From NCBI GenBank assembly GCA_009823395.1, contig CM020501.1, forward strand, positions 23,909,861-23,973,860: a stretch of 64,000 nucleotides of DNA, given 5' to 3'. Below are positions 1-10,662 of this stretch, in pieces; position 1 is the first letter of the stretch; each line of letters begins with the position of its first letter. Made by a program: the position numbers and the translations under genes. The notes beneath the pieces were generated by a model. The model saw only the letters and a list, made by a program, of their open reading frames with translations. It did not search any database and was not told the origin of the DNA. This DNA comes from Thamnaconus septentrionalis (taxonomy: Eukaryota; Chordata; Actinopteri; Tetraodontiformes; Monacanthidae).

Positions 1-1075
1 TAGGACACTGCTATCATACAGTACGTAGATGTCTATAGCCTATGGAGTGGTTGTCCAACAAATTTTGAGCAAATGTTCAGTTGTTGCAGCAGTTGTGCTT
101 TTAGGGCTGCAGACAAACATCCGTACCATGTGGTACTACAGTACTGAAGAACACTCGTAATAACAGAACTAAAAAACAAAAGAAGGATTGGTCTACTTGC
201 ACCAAAATATCTTAAACGGCGAAGGAAGTAGATTCTCTGCTTTGTTTTCTTACACACTGATTCAATCTGGTCTTTCCATGACAAGAGATGATCAAATACT
301 ACTCCTAGATATGTATACGAACATACCTGGTTGATGTGTTCACCGTGAATAGCAATGGGAGATCTGTGTATCTCCGGTGGTGTACCAAAAACAATACCTT
401 CTGTCTTTTTCGTGTTAATGATGAGAGCGTTTGTTATCACTCCATTCAACCACCTTATTTACTCTGTGTTGATGCAGTCCGGGATCATTGGAACTATCTA
501 ACAGGGAAATTAAAACTGTGTCATCTGAGTACTTCAGAATGTGCCGGTCTGGTCCGGCAGTGCGACGTTCAGACAGACATTCCTCAGTACGACAGCTGTC
601 AGTATAAAGGGTGAAGAGTATAGCTGAGCTTACGCAACCCTGGGGAGCACCAACATTATTAGTTAATGCTGAAGAGAGGGTTTTGTTCACTTTCACTCTC
701 TGTTCTCGTGCCGATCTTGTTGTGAATGGCACGCACGTTGGCCAGGACGATAGAGGGGAGCGGCGGGCGAGTGTATCTCCTCCGTAGGCGACTCTTAATA
801 CCCCCTTTCCTTCCTCGTTTCCTCTTCCTTTTAATTCGGATCAACTCCTTGGGGATGTTATTCAACACTGGTAGATTGACGTGGCTTGCGTTCGTTGCTT
901 TCGGCTCCGGTGGTCGTAGTGCCAGCAGCGCGTCTCGGCTGTACACACAAGCGAAGCTGGACGCTCCACCACGCCTTGTGTTGCTATTGAGTTGAGTCTG
1001 AAGTTCGACCGTCAGGCATCTTCCACAGGAATTAATAATCCACAAGATCAGCAAGGCGATTTCAAAGGCCCTCAT
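1..1075 (-). mobile_element. LINE ORF2 remnant (L2/CR1-like), internally deleted
   Basis: Three overlapping minus-strand reading frames together resemble a vertebrate LINE ORF2. At 659-1075 a basic stretch (KRKRGRKGG) is followed by RPPLPSIVLANVRAIHNK, which is the usual start of the endonuclease domain in fish L2-type elements. At 415-732 comes the middle of the reverse transcriptase, with GAPQGCVSSAILF and a YSDD box where YADD is usual. At 33-449 is the post-catalytic segment (YLGVVFDHLLSWKDQI, YFLRRLRYFG, LQYCSTTWYG). The bulk of the endonuclease and the first half of the reverse transcriptase are absent between the first two blocks, and the frame changes between blocks, so the copy is dead. 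The motifs are seen directly; assignment to L2/CR1 rather than a neighbouring clade is from memory of the family. Confidence 0.8.
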
Positions 1076-2174
1076 CTTACACGTCTTTACACATATAACG
1101 ACTTACATACATAGGCACACGGAAAAGAATAAACTAAACATTAAGGCATACATGGCACACCGGAAGTGGCTTTCGACTCTAACCCCAACACTTCAATAAC
1201 ACGATAATAACAGAAAAGCCTCATCCTCAGAACCATGTAGAACTTTGAGTTCTTTCACCACCACAAGTGAGATGGTTGTATTTTTATTTTTGAGTTCAGA
1301 CATTCAATGTTTTTTACTCTTTTTGTTCGTTCTTGACTATTTTTTAATATTTTTTTATTAATTTTCTGACGCAAAGTAGTTTTTTTGGAAAATGGTTCAG
1401 CAAAGCAGCAATTGTTTAAGAAAATTATTAAACAATACCTTGATTAAAAGAATTGGTGCTTCTCCATTTATGTAGAAGCAAGCTTTATTTAAAACAAAAG
1501 AAATTGATTCTGTTTCGTTGTGATTTTCTTTGATCTATGCAGTCTTGGTCTTGTCTCGATCTCGATGCTCTCTAGTCTTGATAATATCTTGGTCTTGTTT
1601 GCTGTAGGCTTGATACAACACTACAGACATGAAATGACAAAAAAAAAATGTTGGGGCCTGGAAAACCACAAAGCCGCTGAGGGAGCCAGCAGGAGAGACT
1701 GTGGCAGAAACTCACTCCATCCAGTTTGGCCTTGACGTTAACACTCACACGGTCTGTTGCTGTATCACTCAAACTAAGTGAACCGTTCATGACCTGCAAC
1801 CCCAGAATACACAAATTAAAGGAAGCCTCCGCCCAACACGTGGCACCCAGGGTGATGAAACTGAAGGATCAAGGAGCCTCCTTGGCATCGTGGGAAGTTT
1901 GTGTTCGCGAATGTCGATCTCGTCCTGATGAATCGTCTTGCGTTGCAGGCTGTGCGTCCTTGCAGAAGCGCCACGTTGTCCATGTTGGATGCGGAGGCAG
2001 GCAGACAGCGCAGACAGCCGCCTTGTCTGTCTGTCAGAGACAGAACATACTTTGGCATCACTCTTTTGGTCTCCTCTGAAAAGTTTTTTTTCCAAGAAAG
2101 GAGATAGAAGCATGGGTCGACCGACTTCAAAACATTCTTGAACACGATGTTCATCTGTCTGTCCCACGCCATTG
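1076..2174. other. No gene seen; AT-rich spacer
   Basis: AT-rich DNA with many stop codons in all frames, including T- and A-runs near 1320-1400. I see no exon, RNA gene or recognisable transposon end. It separates the two LINE fragments and may hold decayed repeat sequence. Confidence 0.5.
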
Positions 2175-2286
<112 letters not shown>

Positions 2287-2586
2287 CCCACCGCTCCGAT
2301 GGACACGAGGCCCGGGGATAATCTCAGCTGGCATGCAGTCTATCACAAGCTCAGACGCCTGTTAAAAAGCTACGAGGTATCAGGTTTTGACCTTTTTTTG
2401 CGAGGGAGCATTTTTCTTTGCCTTCCATGACATTTTTTTTGGCTTTAACATTCCTGCTTAATTAAGGGTTAAGTAAGGTGCCATGCAAAGAAATGCCTAT
2501 GGAGGCATTGCAACTCCAAGTAGGGGGTTTTCCATAAGATGTTCAAACTTGCGTTTATTATCTTTTTAGGGTCGTAATCATCAGCA

Positions 2587-3075
2587 TAGCTTACTTACTT
2601 ATCCTCTTTGTTCCGGTTGGGACATAAGGCTGCAACCATACACTGCCACTGAACCCTGTCTCGTGCATTGACCTGTGCTTCGTCCTAGGAAAGACCCATC
2701 TCCTCCACCTTCACCATCATCACTGTCCGTCGCCAGGTGCTCTTTGGTCTGCCTCTCTTTCTTTTCCCAATCGGGGTCCATCTCAATGCAACTTTGAGTA
2801 GCCTTTCATTGGACATCCTCAACACGTGACCGAGCCATCTCAGCCTGCGTTCGCTCATTTCAAGGGGCATATGCGAGTTGCCTGTCGTCTTATGAAGTTC
2901 TTCATTTGAGATTTTATTTGGCCAAAAGATGTTGCAGCTTTTACGGAAGCAGCTGTTGTGGAAGACGGCAACCCTTTCTCATATCCAGCTTTGTTACTCT
3001 CCAGCAGTCAGAGCCATACAGCAGGACATCCCTAGCATCACTGCTGTAAATGCAGTGCTTTCAGTCAGCTACCCA
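2587..3075 (-). mobile_element. LINE 3' end fragment (RTE-like) with TAAG tail
   Basis: On the minus strand, 2685-2870 reads RRLRWLGHVLRM, then GKRKRGRPKSTWRRT, the conserved C-terminal tail of endonuclease/reverse-transcriptase ORFs common in fish and invertebrate LINEs. Upstream on that strand, FWPNKISNEELH and a degenerate 'YGS.W' block follow in broken frames. Downstream it ends in a short TAAG tandem (the plus strand shows CTTACTTACTTA at 2590-2601), typical of a LINE 3' tail. It is 5'-truncated, with stops and frame changes. The clade (RTE-like) is a best guess. Confidence 0.75.
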
Positions 3076-6000
3076 ACATCTGCAAGTCCACACAGTATTT
3101 GACTCAATTCCAAGATGAGGATTCATCAACATAGCAGGAAAGGAAAAATCATTTGAACTCCCGGAAAGAACTGGCAATGCAGGGAGATGGAAAAGTTGCA
3201 TTGCTGTTGAATTTCAAGAAATCACAAAGGTATGCAGGAGCTCGCTTAGGCTTAACTTGTTCAAGCGAGTGGCACTCGGCGTGCACTCACACCCAACGGC
3301 CTCGCACTCGAAGGTCACGCCGACAAAAAGCACGCCCTCAAATTACCGTTTGGCTTACCAAGCAGGAAGCGGGTCAGCCCACTCGACCCCACCATCGCCA
3401 TGGCTACGGCCAAATGGGCGCAGCCGGTGGGAGAGAGGTGAGGGTGGGGTGGTGGTGGTGGGGGGCGGGGGGTCAGTGGGGTGGGAGGGGGACAGAGGAG
3501 GGGGTGGGAGGGTTAATGAGAAGGTCAGCGGGCCGTCTAGCCAAGTGGGATTGTCACTCACTCTCCCGCTGGCGCAAATTCAAAGAATGCGTCTGAGGCG
3601 GGCCAGGGGGGAGCAGAGAGGGAGGAAGGGAGGAGGATGGGTAAAAAGAAGAAAGAAGAAGAAGTAAAAAAAAGAAAATAGGGGAAGAGAGGGAAGTGAA
3701 AGAGGAGAGTCCAGCAGCCTGGAAAGCACCTGAAGTGTGATTCAGGCAGAGGAAGAGGAGGCGGGAGGGCCACTCGCAGCTGCAATAACACTGTCTGGCA
3801 GTCCTGGAGGTGGGCGGTGGGGGGGGGGGGGGGTGGTTAGTCTGCACATCTGCACACACACACAAGCGCCCGTACACTTGCCTGTGTGCTCTGAAAACAT
3901 TTTGTCATCCGCCAAGACTTCTTGTGTGTCACACGGCGTGCGACGGGGACGCTAATGAGCGCGGCAGCGTGCAGAAAGGTCGTGCGTCATGATGTGAAAA
4001 CACGGCGAGCCAAAGGTCGGCTGGTGCAGCCGCTGATTTGCCTGGGCCTCGGCTCCCCAGTCTGGGTTTGGCTTTGTTGTATGTGTTTTGTTTCGTTTTG
4101 GGTTTTTGTGTGTGTGTGTGTGTGTGTGTGTTTATTTCGCACATCTGTTGAGACCAGAGCGCTGGAAGGTGAACTCGAGCGAAAAAAAAACACAACTTCG
4201 AATCCTGTGTGTTTTGCAGGAGCCATTGGCGTTCAAAGAGACCCAATGCTCAGGCCGACTTGACAAGGATGCGCACAGGAGCGTTCAGAGCAACTACAGA
4301 AGATTTCGTCAAACTCCGCTTTGCTGTAAATCACCTCTTTTCTGCAGAGGAAATGACCTAATTTTATCCTCCTTTAACCACCAGCTTCCCGAGAAACAGC
4401 CAGTGTCAGGATTTCGAATAGGTTTTGTTTTTTTCTCCTAATAATGGTGTTAGATTTCGTATTCAAGGGAACTGCCAGCGGTTGCAGAAGTCAGGAAGTC
4501 GACAAACCGCCAGATCAACCGGCAGCGCGAGATCGGTCGCCCTCGCGGGAGGAAGCCAAGGTGCGTCTTTCATCTTTACATATGTCCAAAGAAAGGAAAG
4601 GGAGGAGGTAAATTGATTCCTGACCTCAGTGGCATGGCGTCAAACTGGCGTCTCTGATTCTGGCTGTACAAAAAAAAAAAAAAAGCAGGAGGGTGAAGCC
4701 AACCTTTTGGTTTTTCCACCACGACTTCTTCATGAACCCCATCGGTTTTTGGTCGGGGGGAAAAGAAAACAGAAACCAAAAAATGTGGAAAGTGAACAAA
4801 AGAAGAAGCCGTTTGGTATGGTTTGAAAGGGTCGGCTGGAAAGGTAAATAAAACTTGTTTGTCCCCCTCAAAAAATATCATATTTGTTTCCACGAAGTGC
4901 ACATTGTTGAGGATATTCCTGTTTGTCTGCTCGAGGTCTTCGCTGTCACAATATTTCTTCTGAAACCATTAAACCAAAACCAACCCTGGGCTCGTTTGTT
5001 GCTCTAGGCTGCCCGCAAACGTCTGCGTCCTTGTCGTGAACTCTGCCCGCTGTCCGCCCCGACCCTCTGCGTCCACGTTGGCGTGTTTCAAAGATCGTAC
5101 CTGAACGATTTTGTTTTCTCATCCCACAGAAATTAGGAAAACAAATTGACGCTGAGTAATCCCAGGTTGGCGCAGCTGCTTTTGATAAAAATCCCTGCTT
5201 GTTGGTGCGCCTTTATCAAATGAACTCAACCGCCAGCTGCTCGAGGTGTCCCGCAAGGGTAAATATACGTCCCCCTGCTGTTTTGACTCATCCCAAACAT
5301 CATTAGCAAACTTTTTTTTTTCTGAACTGCTGAGTTGGCAGCAAAAGTCATTTTTGGCAGATGAACTCACAAGCGGTCTGTTTGTTTTTACGCTGACAAC
5401 TTAACGAAGTGACATTACACATAACAACGGTCAGGCAAACACGCAAACAGCTGCGCTTCACAAGAGGACCAAGAAAGGCGGCTTTCGGCAAACAAATAGA
5501 ACCCAGTTGAGCAACAGATATTTCCCGGTATGAAGTGACACACAACCGTTGTGTTTTTCTTTCGCCGCCGAATAGTTTACAGCTGTTTTTCGAAGCGGTG
5601 CAGCTGTGATTTTGTGCGTTTGCTGTGGAGGGGGGGGAGAGAGATTTCCACACGTTGCGACGGGCAGAGAGAGAAAGAGAGGGGCGGGCAGATGAAAGAG
5701 GTTCCCAGCACGGGAGGGAAAACACTTTGGGGAGGTATGTTTATGGACGTGGCTTAAGATCATAATCGCGAACAAACACGGAGCTCGCAAGCGCAGGGTC
5801 TGAGTCGGCTGAATGGTCAAGTCGGGGCAAAAAGCTTCTCATGCTGCTGGTGCTGGTGCTGCTGCTGCTGCTGCTTTCTGCGCGCTCAGCAGATGTCTCC
5901 CGCAGATGATGCCAACTCCGGGGGCCCCGTCAGCTCGCCCCAGATCCGTGTTGTTGTCCCGGAGAGCGCCGGAAAGCGAGGAAATGTTTGGATGGCCCCG

Positions 6001-6167
6001 CGTGATACTGGGTTACACAAATAAGGGGCCAGAAAAAATATTTATAGAGATAAATATTATGAAAGTGTTGCGATACTTTGCTTTAAACCAGCCAGATTCA
6101 CATCAAATGAAATTGCAATTGGATTTGTCCGGTTCTGTTTAAACTACAGGTAAGGTCGCATTCACTT
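3076..6167. other. No gene seen; spacer with purine-rich and GT repeats
   Basis: No convincing exon. The stretch contains the G-rich/homopurine block listed separately, a G15 run at 3819-3833, a (GT)13 repeat near 4106-4131, A-runs near 4670, and a short CTG run near 5845-5875. Open frames here are chance products of low-complexity sequence. Confidence 0.5.
3425..3710 (+). repeat. G-rich and homopurine tract
   Basis: Positions 3425-3530 are built of repeated G-runs (GGTGGGG, GGGGCGGGGGG, GGAGGGGG), with many groups of four G-tracts that could form G-quadruplexes. After a gap, 3599-3710 is almost entirely A and G on the plus strand, including GAA/AGA repeats, and so could form triplex (H-) DNA. 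No coding function is supported. Confidence 0.8.
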
Positions 6168-6168
6168 G

Positions 6169-6550
6169 CAGTGTGTGGTGTCGCAAGATTTGGTATCGAT
6201 CCGATGCCACATAAATACAGGCCCGGTGTTAATGCCAATACTAATACAGTACTATATCAGTTCTTTTTAATTAAGGTGATTCTATCATCAAACTGCTAAA
6301 TCTGAATCGATTTCCTGACCTTTAAGTGTTTTGAGACTTCATGAAGAGCTGGTTGTTTGTCCTCCATTTAGTTCTTTTCTGCATGGTATTATCAATCAAT
6401 CATTTCAGGTAGTTTAAAGATAGTAATCAAATGTACAAATATAAGCAGATTCAATCTAAGAAGTATCAATCTCGATGACGCTAATATCGATCGATGCCGA
6501 TACCAACATTGATATTGGTACTATGAATATTTGGATCGATACACTCACTG
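6169..6550. mobile_element. Possible hAT-type MITE
   Basis: The ends are imperfect inverted repeats: CAGTGTGTGGT at the left and, read on the other strand, CAGTGAGTGTA at the right. Both are followed by TATCGATCC-type sequence. The interior carries many ATCGAT/CCGATACC blocks, as in several fish non-autonomous hAT elements. Both sides also carry GCATTCAC within a few bases, possibly related to a target-site duplication. Boundaries are approximate. Confidence 0.45.
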
Positions 6551-6599
6551 CTGGCATTCACATTAACATCGGTAGAAGCGGCTATTTGTATTTATAATA

Positions 6600-7140
6600 A
6601 AGATGCACAATCCGATACTGGGTCGACATTGGTCAGATACTGGACGAAATTACAGTATCGGATATCAGAATGTCCAGAAGTAACTTTCCGATCCCGCAAC
6701 CATTTATGACAACTCTGGCGTCACTTCTCAACATCAGCCAGAGTATACGAGTCAGCAGAGCGGTGGTAATGTCGGCGGTGTGGACTTACTTCAAGCTTCA
6801 CGGATCGAAAAGACAAAAAGGTGTTGGAAGTTCCAGTGCTGCTGCCACACTCTGCTGTTTTGCTTTTAGCTTTGTTAAGCTTAATGTAAGTCCACACCGT
6901 CGACATTACCGCCATATGTCGTAAAGAGAGCCGTATATATAAAGCATTTGCTATATCTATATATCAAACTAGTTTTATTAGGATGATGCTTTTGATATGG
7001 TTATCTTGAACAAATGTATCCATGCAAATAAGGTATTTCCAAAGTAGTTTAGCAGGTAAGATGGTAGCGGTATCGGTAGATATTCAAGGTAAAGTATCCG
7101 TATCGGTATCGGGAATCAAAAAGAGGTATCAATCCATCCT
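6600..7140. mobile_element. Non-autonomous hAT-like element with internal palindrome
   Basis: The left end starts near AAGATGCACAATCCGATAC and the right end, read in reverse, near AAGGATGGATTGATACC. Near both ends lie clusters of TATCGGTATCGG-type sequence typical of fish hAT MITEs. In the middle, both strands translate to a similar peptide (SAVWTYFKL on plus, STVWTYIKLNKAKSKTAEC on minus). This resembles the start of a BED-type zinc finger of hAT transposases, so the element probably carries two inverted copies of a transposase exon fragment. No complete transposase is present. Confidence 0.55.
6762..6913. repeat. Inverted repeat inside the hAT-like element
   Basis: Arms of 37 bp at 6762-6798 and 6877-6913 match at about 33 positions when one is reverse-complemented; both end in AAGCTT. 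The loop is about 78 bp. A transcript could fold into a hairpin. Confidence 0.85.
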
Positions 7141-7931
7141 TAATTTATAGTCCCAACTTCTTCCTTGTGTTTTTTGATGGTTTGTCGGAAGGCTTTTATA
7201 CATCCCTGCCTCCTTCTATGTGATGATTGGTTCTGGAAATTCCTTGAAATTTTTCAGTCTGACTGAAAAATACTTTCTAAAGGAGTTTTGCAAGATGGGG
7301 AGAGCTGCAGCCAGTTTGCCCTTGGCAATTTTATGGTGCTGTTTTCCAGCTACAGGAAATATAAGCATGTTTTCATTTGTGTTAACGTCTTCCTGGACGC
7401 GTTGACAAACTCACCTCCGGCAAACACCTCTCCACCCGTGCCTCATTAGTCCGCTTCTCGACCAAGCCGTTCCCGCTCAGATGCAGCCGTGGTGGTTTAA
7501 ACACTGCGGAGCTCCTGAAAAACCTTTGCCGGGGTTTAAAAACGCACTCAGACAACAATGGTGTCCATGTTCAGCCTTGTTAATGATGCCCCAGTTTACA
7601 AGCAGCCTGTTGTGCAGCCGCCTCGGAGGCCAGTCGGGGCCGGGGCTGTAAACAGGCTACTTGTTTCACATTTATTTACAGGTGGGGTCGAGCTTTAAAT
7701 CATAAGAGGGCTCTTCCTGTATGCGGGATATGCACACACGAGTGTATTAAAAAAAAAAAAAAACCCCAGTTGTGCTTCTCATGGCGCACATTCTTTTTAG
7801 TCTCCTCCTCCAGAGGTTTGCTCCCACCAAATGTTCTATGATGATAATGTGGTGACTGGAAATGCAGTTCCTCTCATAAAAATCTAATTGCTCCCCCCGG
7901 TTCTTCCGTGTGACCCAGTCAACCTCTTCAG

Positions 7932-7974
<43 letters not shown>

Positions 7975-10498
7975 CGACCAAATGGAAAAAAACCTTAAAG
8001 AGACTTTTGCCGTTATTTCACTGATGCACGCCAGAGTCATAGCATCTCGAGGCAACGCTGCTTGTGGTTTTATGCAGTCCATTTACTGGGATGGGCCACA
8101 CCTTCCGACGATCTAAACATGGTGGAAACTGCGTTTAAACAACCACAAAATGCCAATAACTACCTTCAAAATACCCAGCTAAACTGCACTACGCCAACTT
8201 GCAAAGCATGCAGCAGCACAGAGTAGCGGCATGTTTGGACTTCTCTGTTTGGCCACCATGAAGGAAAGTCATTTTCTGACGACAACAACAAAAAAAAGAA
8301 GATATTTCTGCCAGGGTCCCCTGTCACCGCTGCCATGGACTCACAGAGCCACCTTTATGCTGCGCCAACGGCCGCTGGAAGCCAATGGAGGGGACTTTTG
8401 CCACTGCATCGTACACTGGGAAAAAAATGTTGTGTTTATGCAGAGTTTTTGGGGGAATTTATTGTTTGTTTGTTTGTTTAGTTTATTTTGAACTTGTTTA
8501 AAAAAAACAGAATAAAAAGAAAAAGGTAGATAAGAACATGTACATGTGGTTTCATTCACGAAACATAACAAACCAGATCAGAATTACCAAAAAGCAGGAG
8601 CAGGAAGAAAAAATTTTCCAATCTTATCCCCTTTTCCTGTTTACTAATGTAAGGTTTAAATGTGAAGTTGAAGCATTCAATCCATGATTCATTTTCAGTT
8701 TATATCTCTCTGATATTTACACACGCATCCTATGAAGGTTAGTATGGTGTTAAATCTCCTTATCTGGTTTTGCAGTCAGATCTGCCTGTGATTGGTTGAT
8801 GATTGGTTGATGGTGTGTCAGGTGCCTTGGGGGGAACAGGGAAGTGTGTTGTGGATGGTGAAGCATCAGTACAGTTCTTCCTAAACCATTCAACCAACCA
8901 TCAAACCCTGACATTACACTTACACTGAACTGTAAATGACATATAACATTAAAACATAAATGTTAACATATAAATGTGTACAGGCAGGTATAAGAATACA
9001 TATGTGAACACATACCTTCATGTACAATCACACAGACCTAAACATTAGCCATCCCGTTCCCGTGTCGATGGTCTGTGTCAATCAAATTACACCACACAAT
9101 AACCCATTCAACATTCATAAACCAGATCAAAACATGTTGCATTAAAAAGTCCTGGAACGAGCAGGAAGATTAGCCCAACTATATCTCCGACTTTGGCATG
9201 CCGGTTGCGCAAAATTTCACTGACAACACAGACTGTGGGAGAGATACATAAAAAGCACTTTGTGAAGGTCGGTCCATGTCTTTGAGGGCAGCAAAGATTA
9301 TGCTGGGATTGCAATCAGCCACGACAATGGAAGCCAAAAAGTCCCCTTCTCAGTAAAAAGCACCTACCGCATTCTCCTCGGACAGACGAGTGTTAAGGGG
9401 TTGGAAATGTTAACAAATAACGGCGGCGGCCCCGCACCTGACAGGAGGGAGCTGAAGCCGAAGACCACACAGCCTGCGCCCCAAGAAAACCGACGGCGAG
9501 GGCGGCGAGATCTATTAACACAACAAACCGCGGCCCGGGTGTAATTTCCCCGCAGATGAGCCAGCGTTGCTGGCGTCGCTGCCAGGGAATGTCCCGTGAG
9601 AATGTCGGGGAGTGAAAACCTCAAGGAAGGTGGAGGGGTTTCCGCCGCGGGTCTGCCTGAGTGCAAATACAAAAGAAGACACAGCGGCGGAGAGACAGGA
9701 CAGGCCACCCTTAAAGCAAGACATGCAAAGACGATACAGTTGCAAATAGCAAGTTACCAGTTTCATCTGAAAGAAGAAACCCGACACACAAACTGAAGAC
9801 ATCCAACTCCAGGCTCGCAAAATGACCGAAAATAGAAGAAGCATCCTGTGGAACGGGGCAGGCGAGGCGAGGCTAGCCGTGCATGATAGTAGCGAGGGGT
9901 TATTCATGAGTCCCTCCAAACCTCTTTTAAGTTCAATCACTGCCACATTTGAACCAGACCTGCAGGACATGCTGCCCTGCGCTTGTTTTCCAGCTGAGTG
10001 CTCTTCAGATGGCGGGGGGAATCGAATGCCAACGCCTGTCTGTCTTCTATTAGACTGGCCCGCCGCACGACCTTTGAACTCACGTGGACCTCGCATCCCG
10101 AAAAGCACATGTTTTTGCCTCCATTGTTTTTTTTCTCATATATCACGCGGGGTTTTGCCTGGTGCATTCCTGGGAATGACGAGGGAACCCTCTGGGACAG
10201 ATTAGCCTTTTTCTTTTGTTTGATATATGCGTCGTGTACCGCCGCGTTGAGCTCTTGGCTCAAACAGCCGCGCAGACGGATGGCTCTATTTTGCTCATAA
10301 GTCACCGGCCATCGACAGCTCGTGCCTGGTGGGGAGGCTGAACCTCCGCCCCCCAAAACCATCCACCTCCAGCCAGACGTTTCCTCGAAAGGAAAAAAGT
10401 GGGACAAAAGCTGGAAAACAGCACGAGCAAATTCTCAAAATTGCAATCTGTTCCACGAACTTCACTCTTGTGGAACTACTTAAAGAGCCGTGTAGAGG
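7141..10498. other. No gene seen; spacer
   Basis: No exon recognised. Contents are an A13 run near 7750, a (CA)n repeat at 7935-7970, and a GTTT repeat near 8464-8480. Sequences near 8520-8630 and 9118-9185 share short words (AAACCAGATCA, GAGCAGGAAGA) that could mark an old dispersed repeat. The 197-codon minus-strand frame at 9515-10108 has no recognisable motif and I treat it as chance. Confidence 0.45.
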
Positions 10499-10662
10499 GG
10501 TTGAGTTGAGGCAACTGGTCTGGTCTTGCTATCATGAAAGGCTTCTTCTTCTCATAAAGGTTTGAGAGTTCCATGTATTTCAAACCCTATCCCAGCGTTT
10601 CAAAGCCGAACCCTCACCCATCTTCAAGATAGCAAAACCAGTCAAGTTGCCTCAACTTAACC
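10499..10662. repeat. Inverted repeat
   Basis: A 34-bp arm at 10499-10532 (starts GGTTGAGTTGAGGCAACT) and its reverse complement at 10629-10662 match at about 28 positions and are separated by about 96 bp. This may be a decayed MITE; no target-site duplication was identified. Confidence 0.75.

Noticed and set aside
4180..4215. Possible tRNA or SINE B-box (TTCGAATCC at about 4197)
   Set aside because: No matching A-box, acceptor stem or cloverleaf could be drawn around it.
9515..10108. 197-codon minus-strand open frame
   Set aside because: No recognisable domain; it overlaps several equally long frames on the other strand, which suggests chance.
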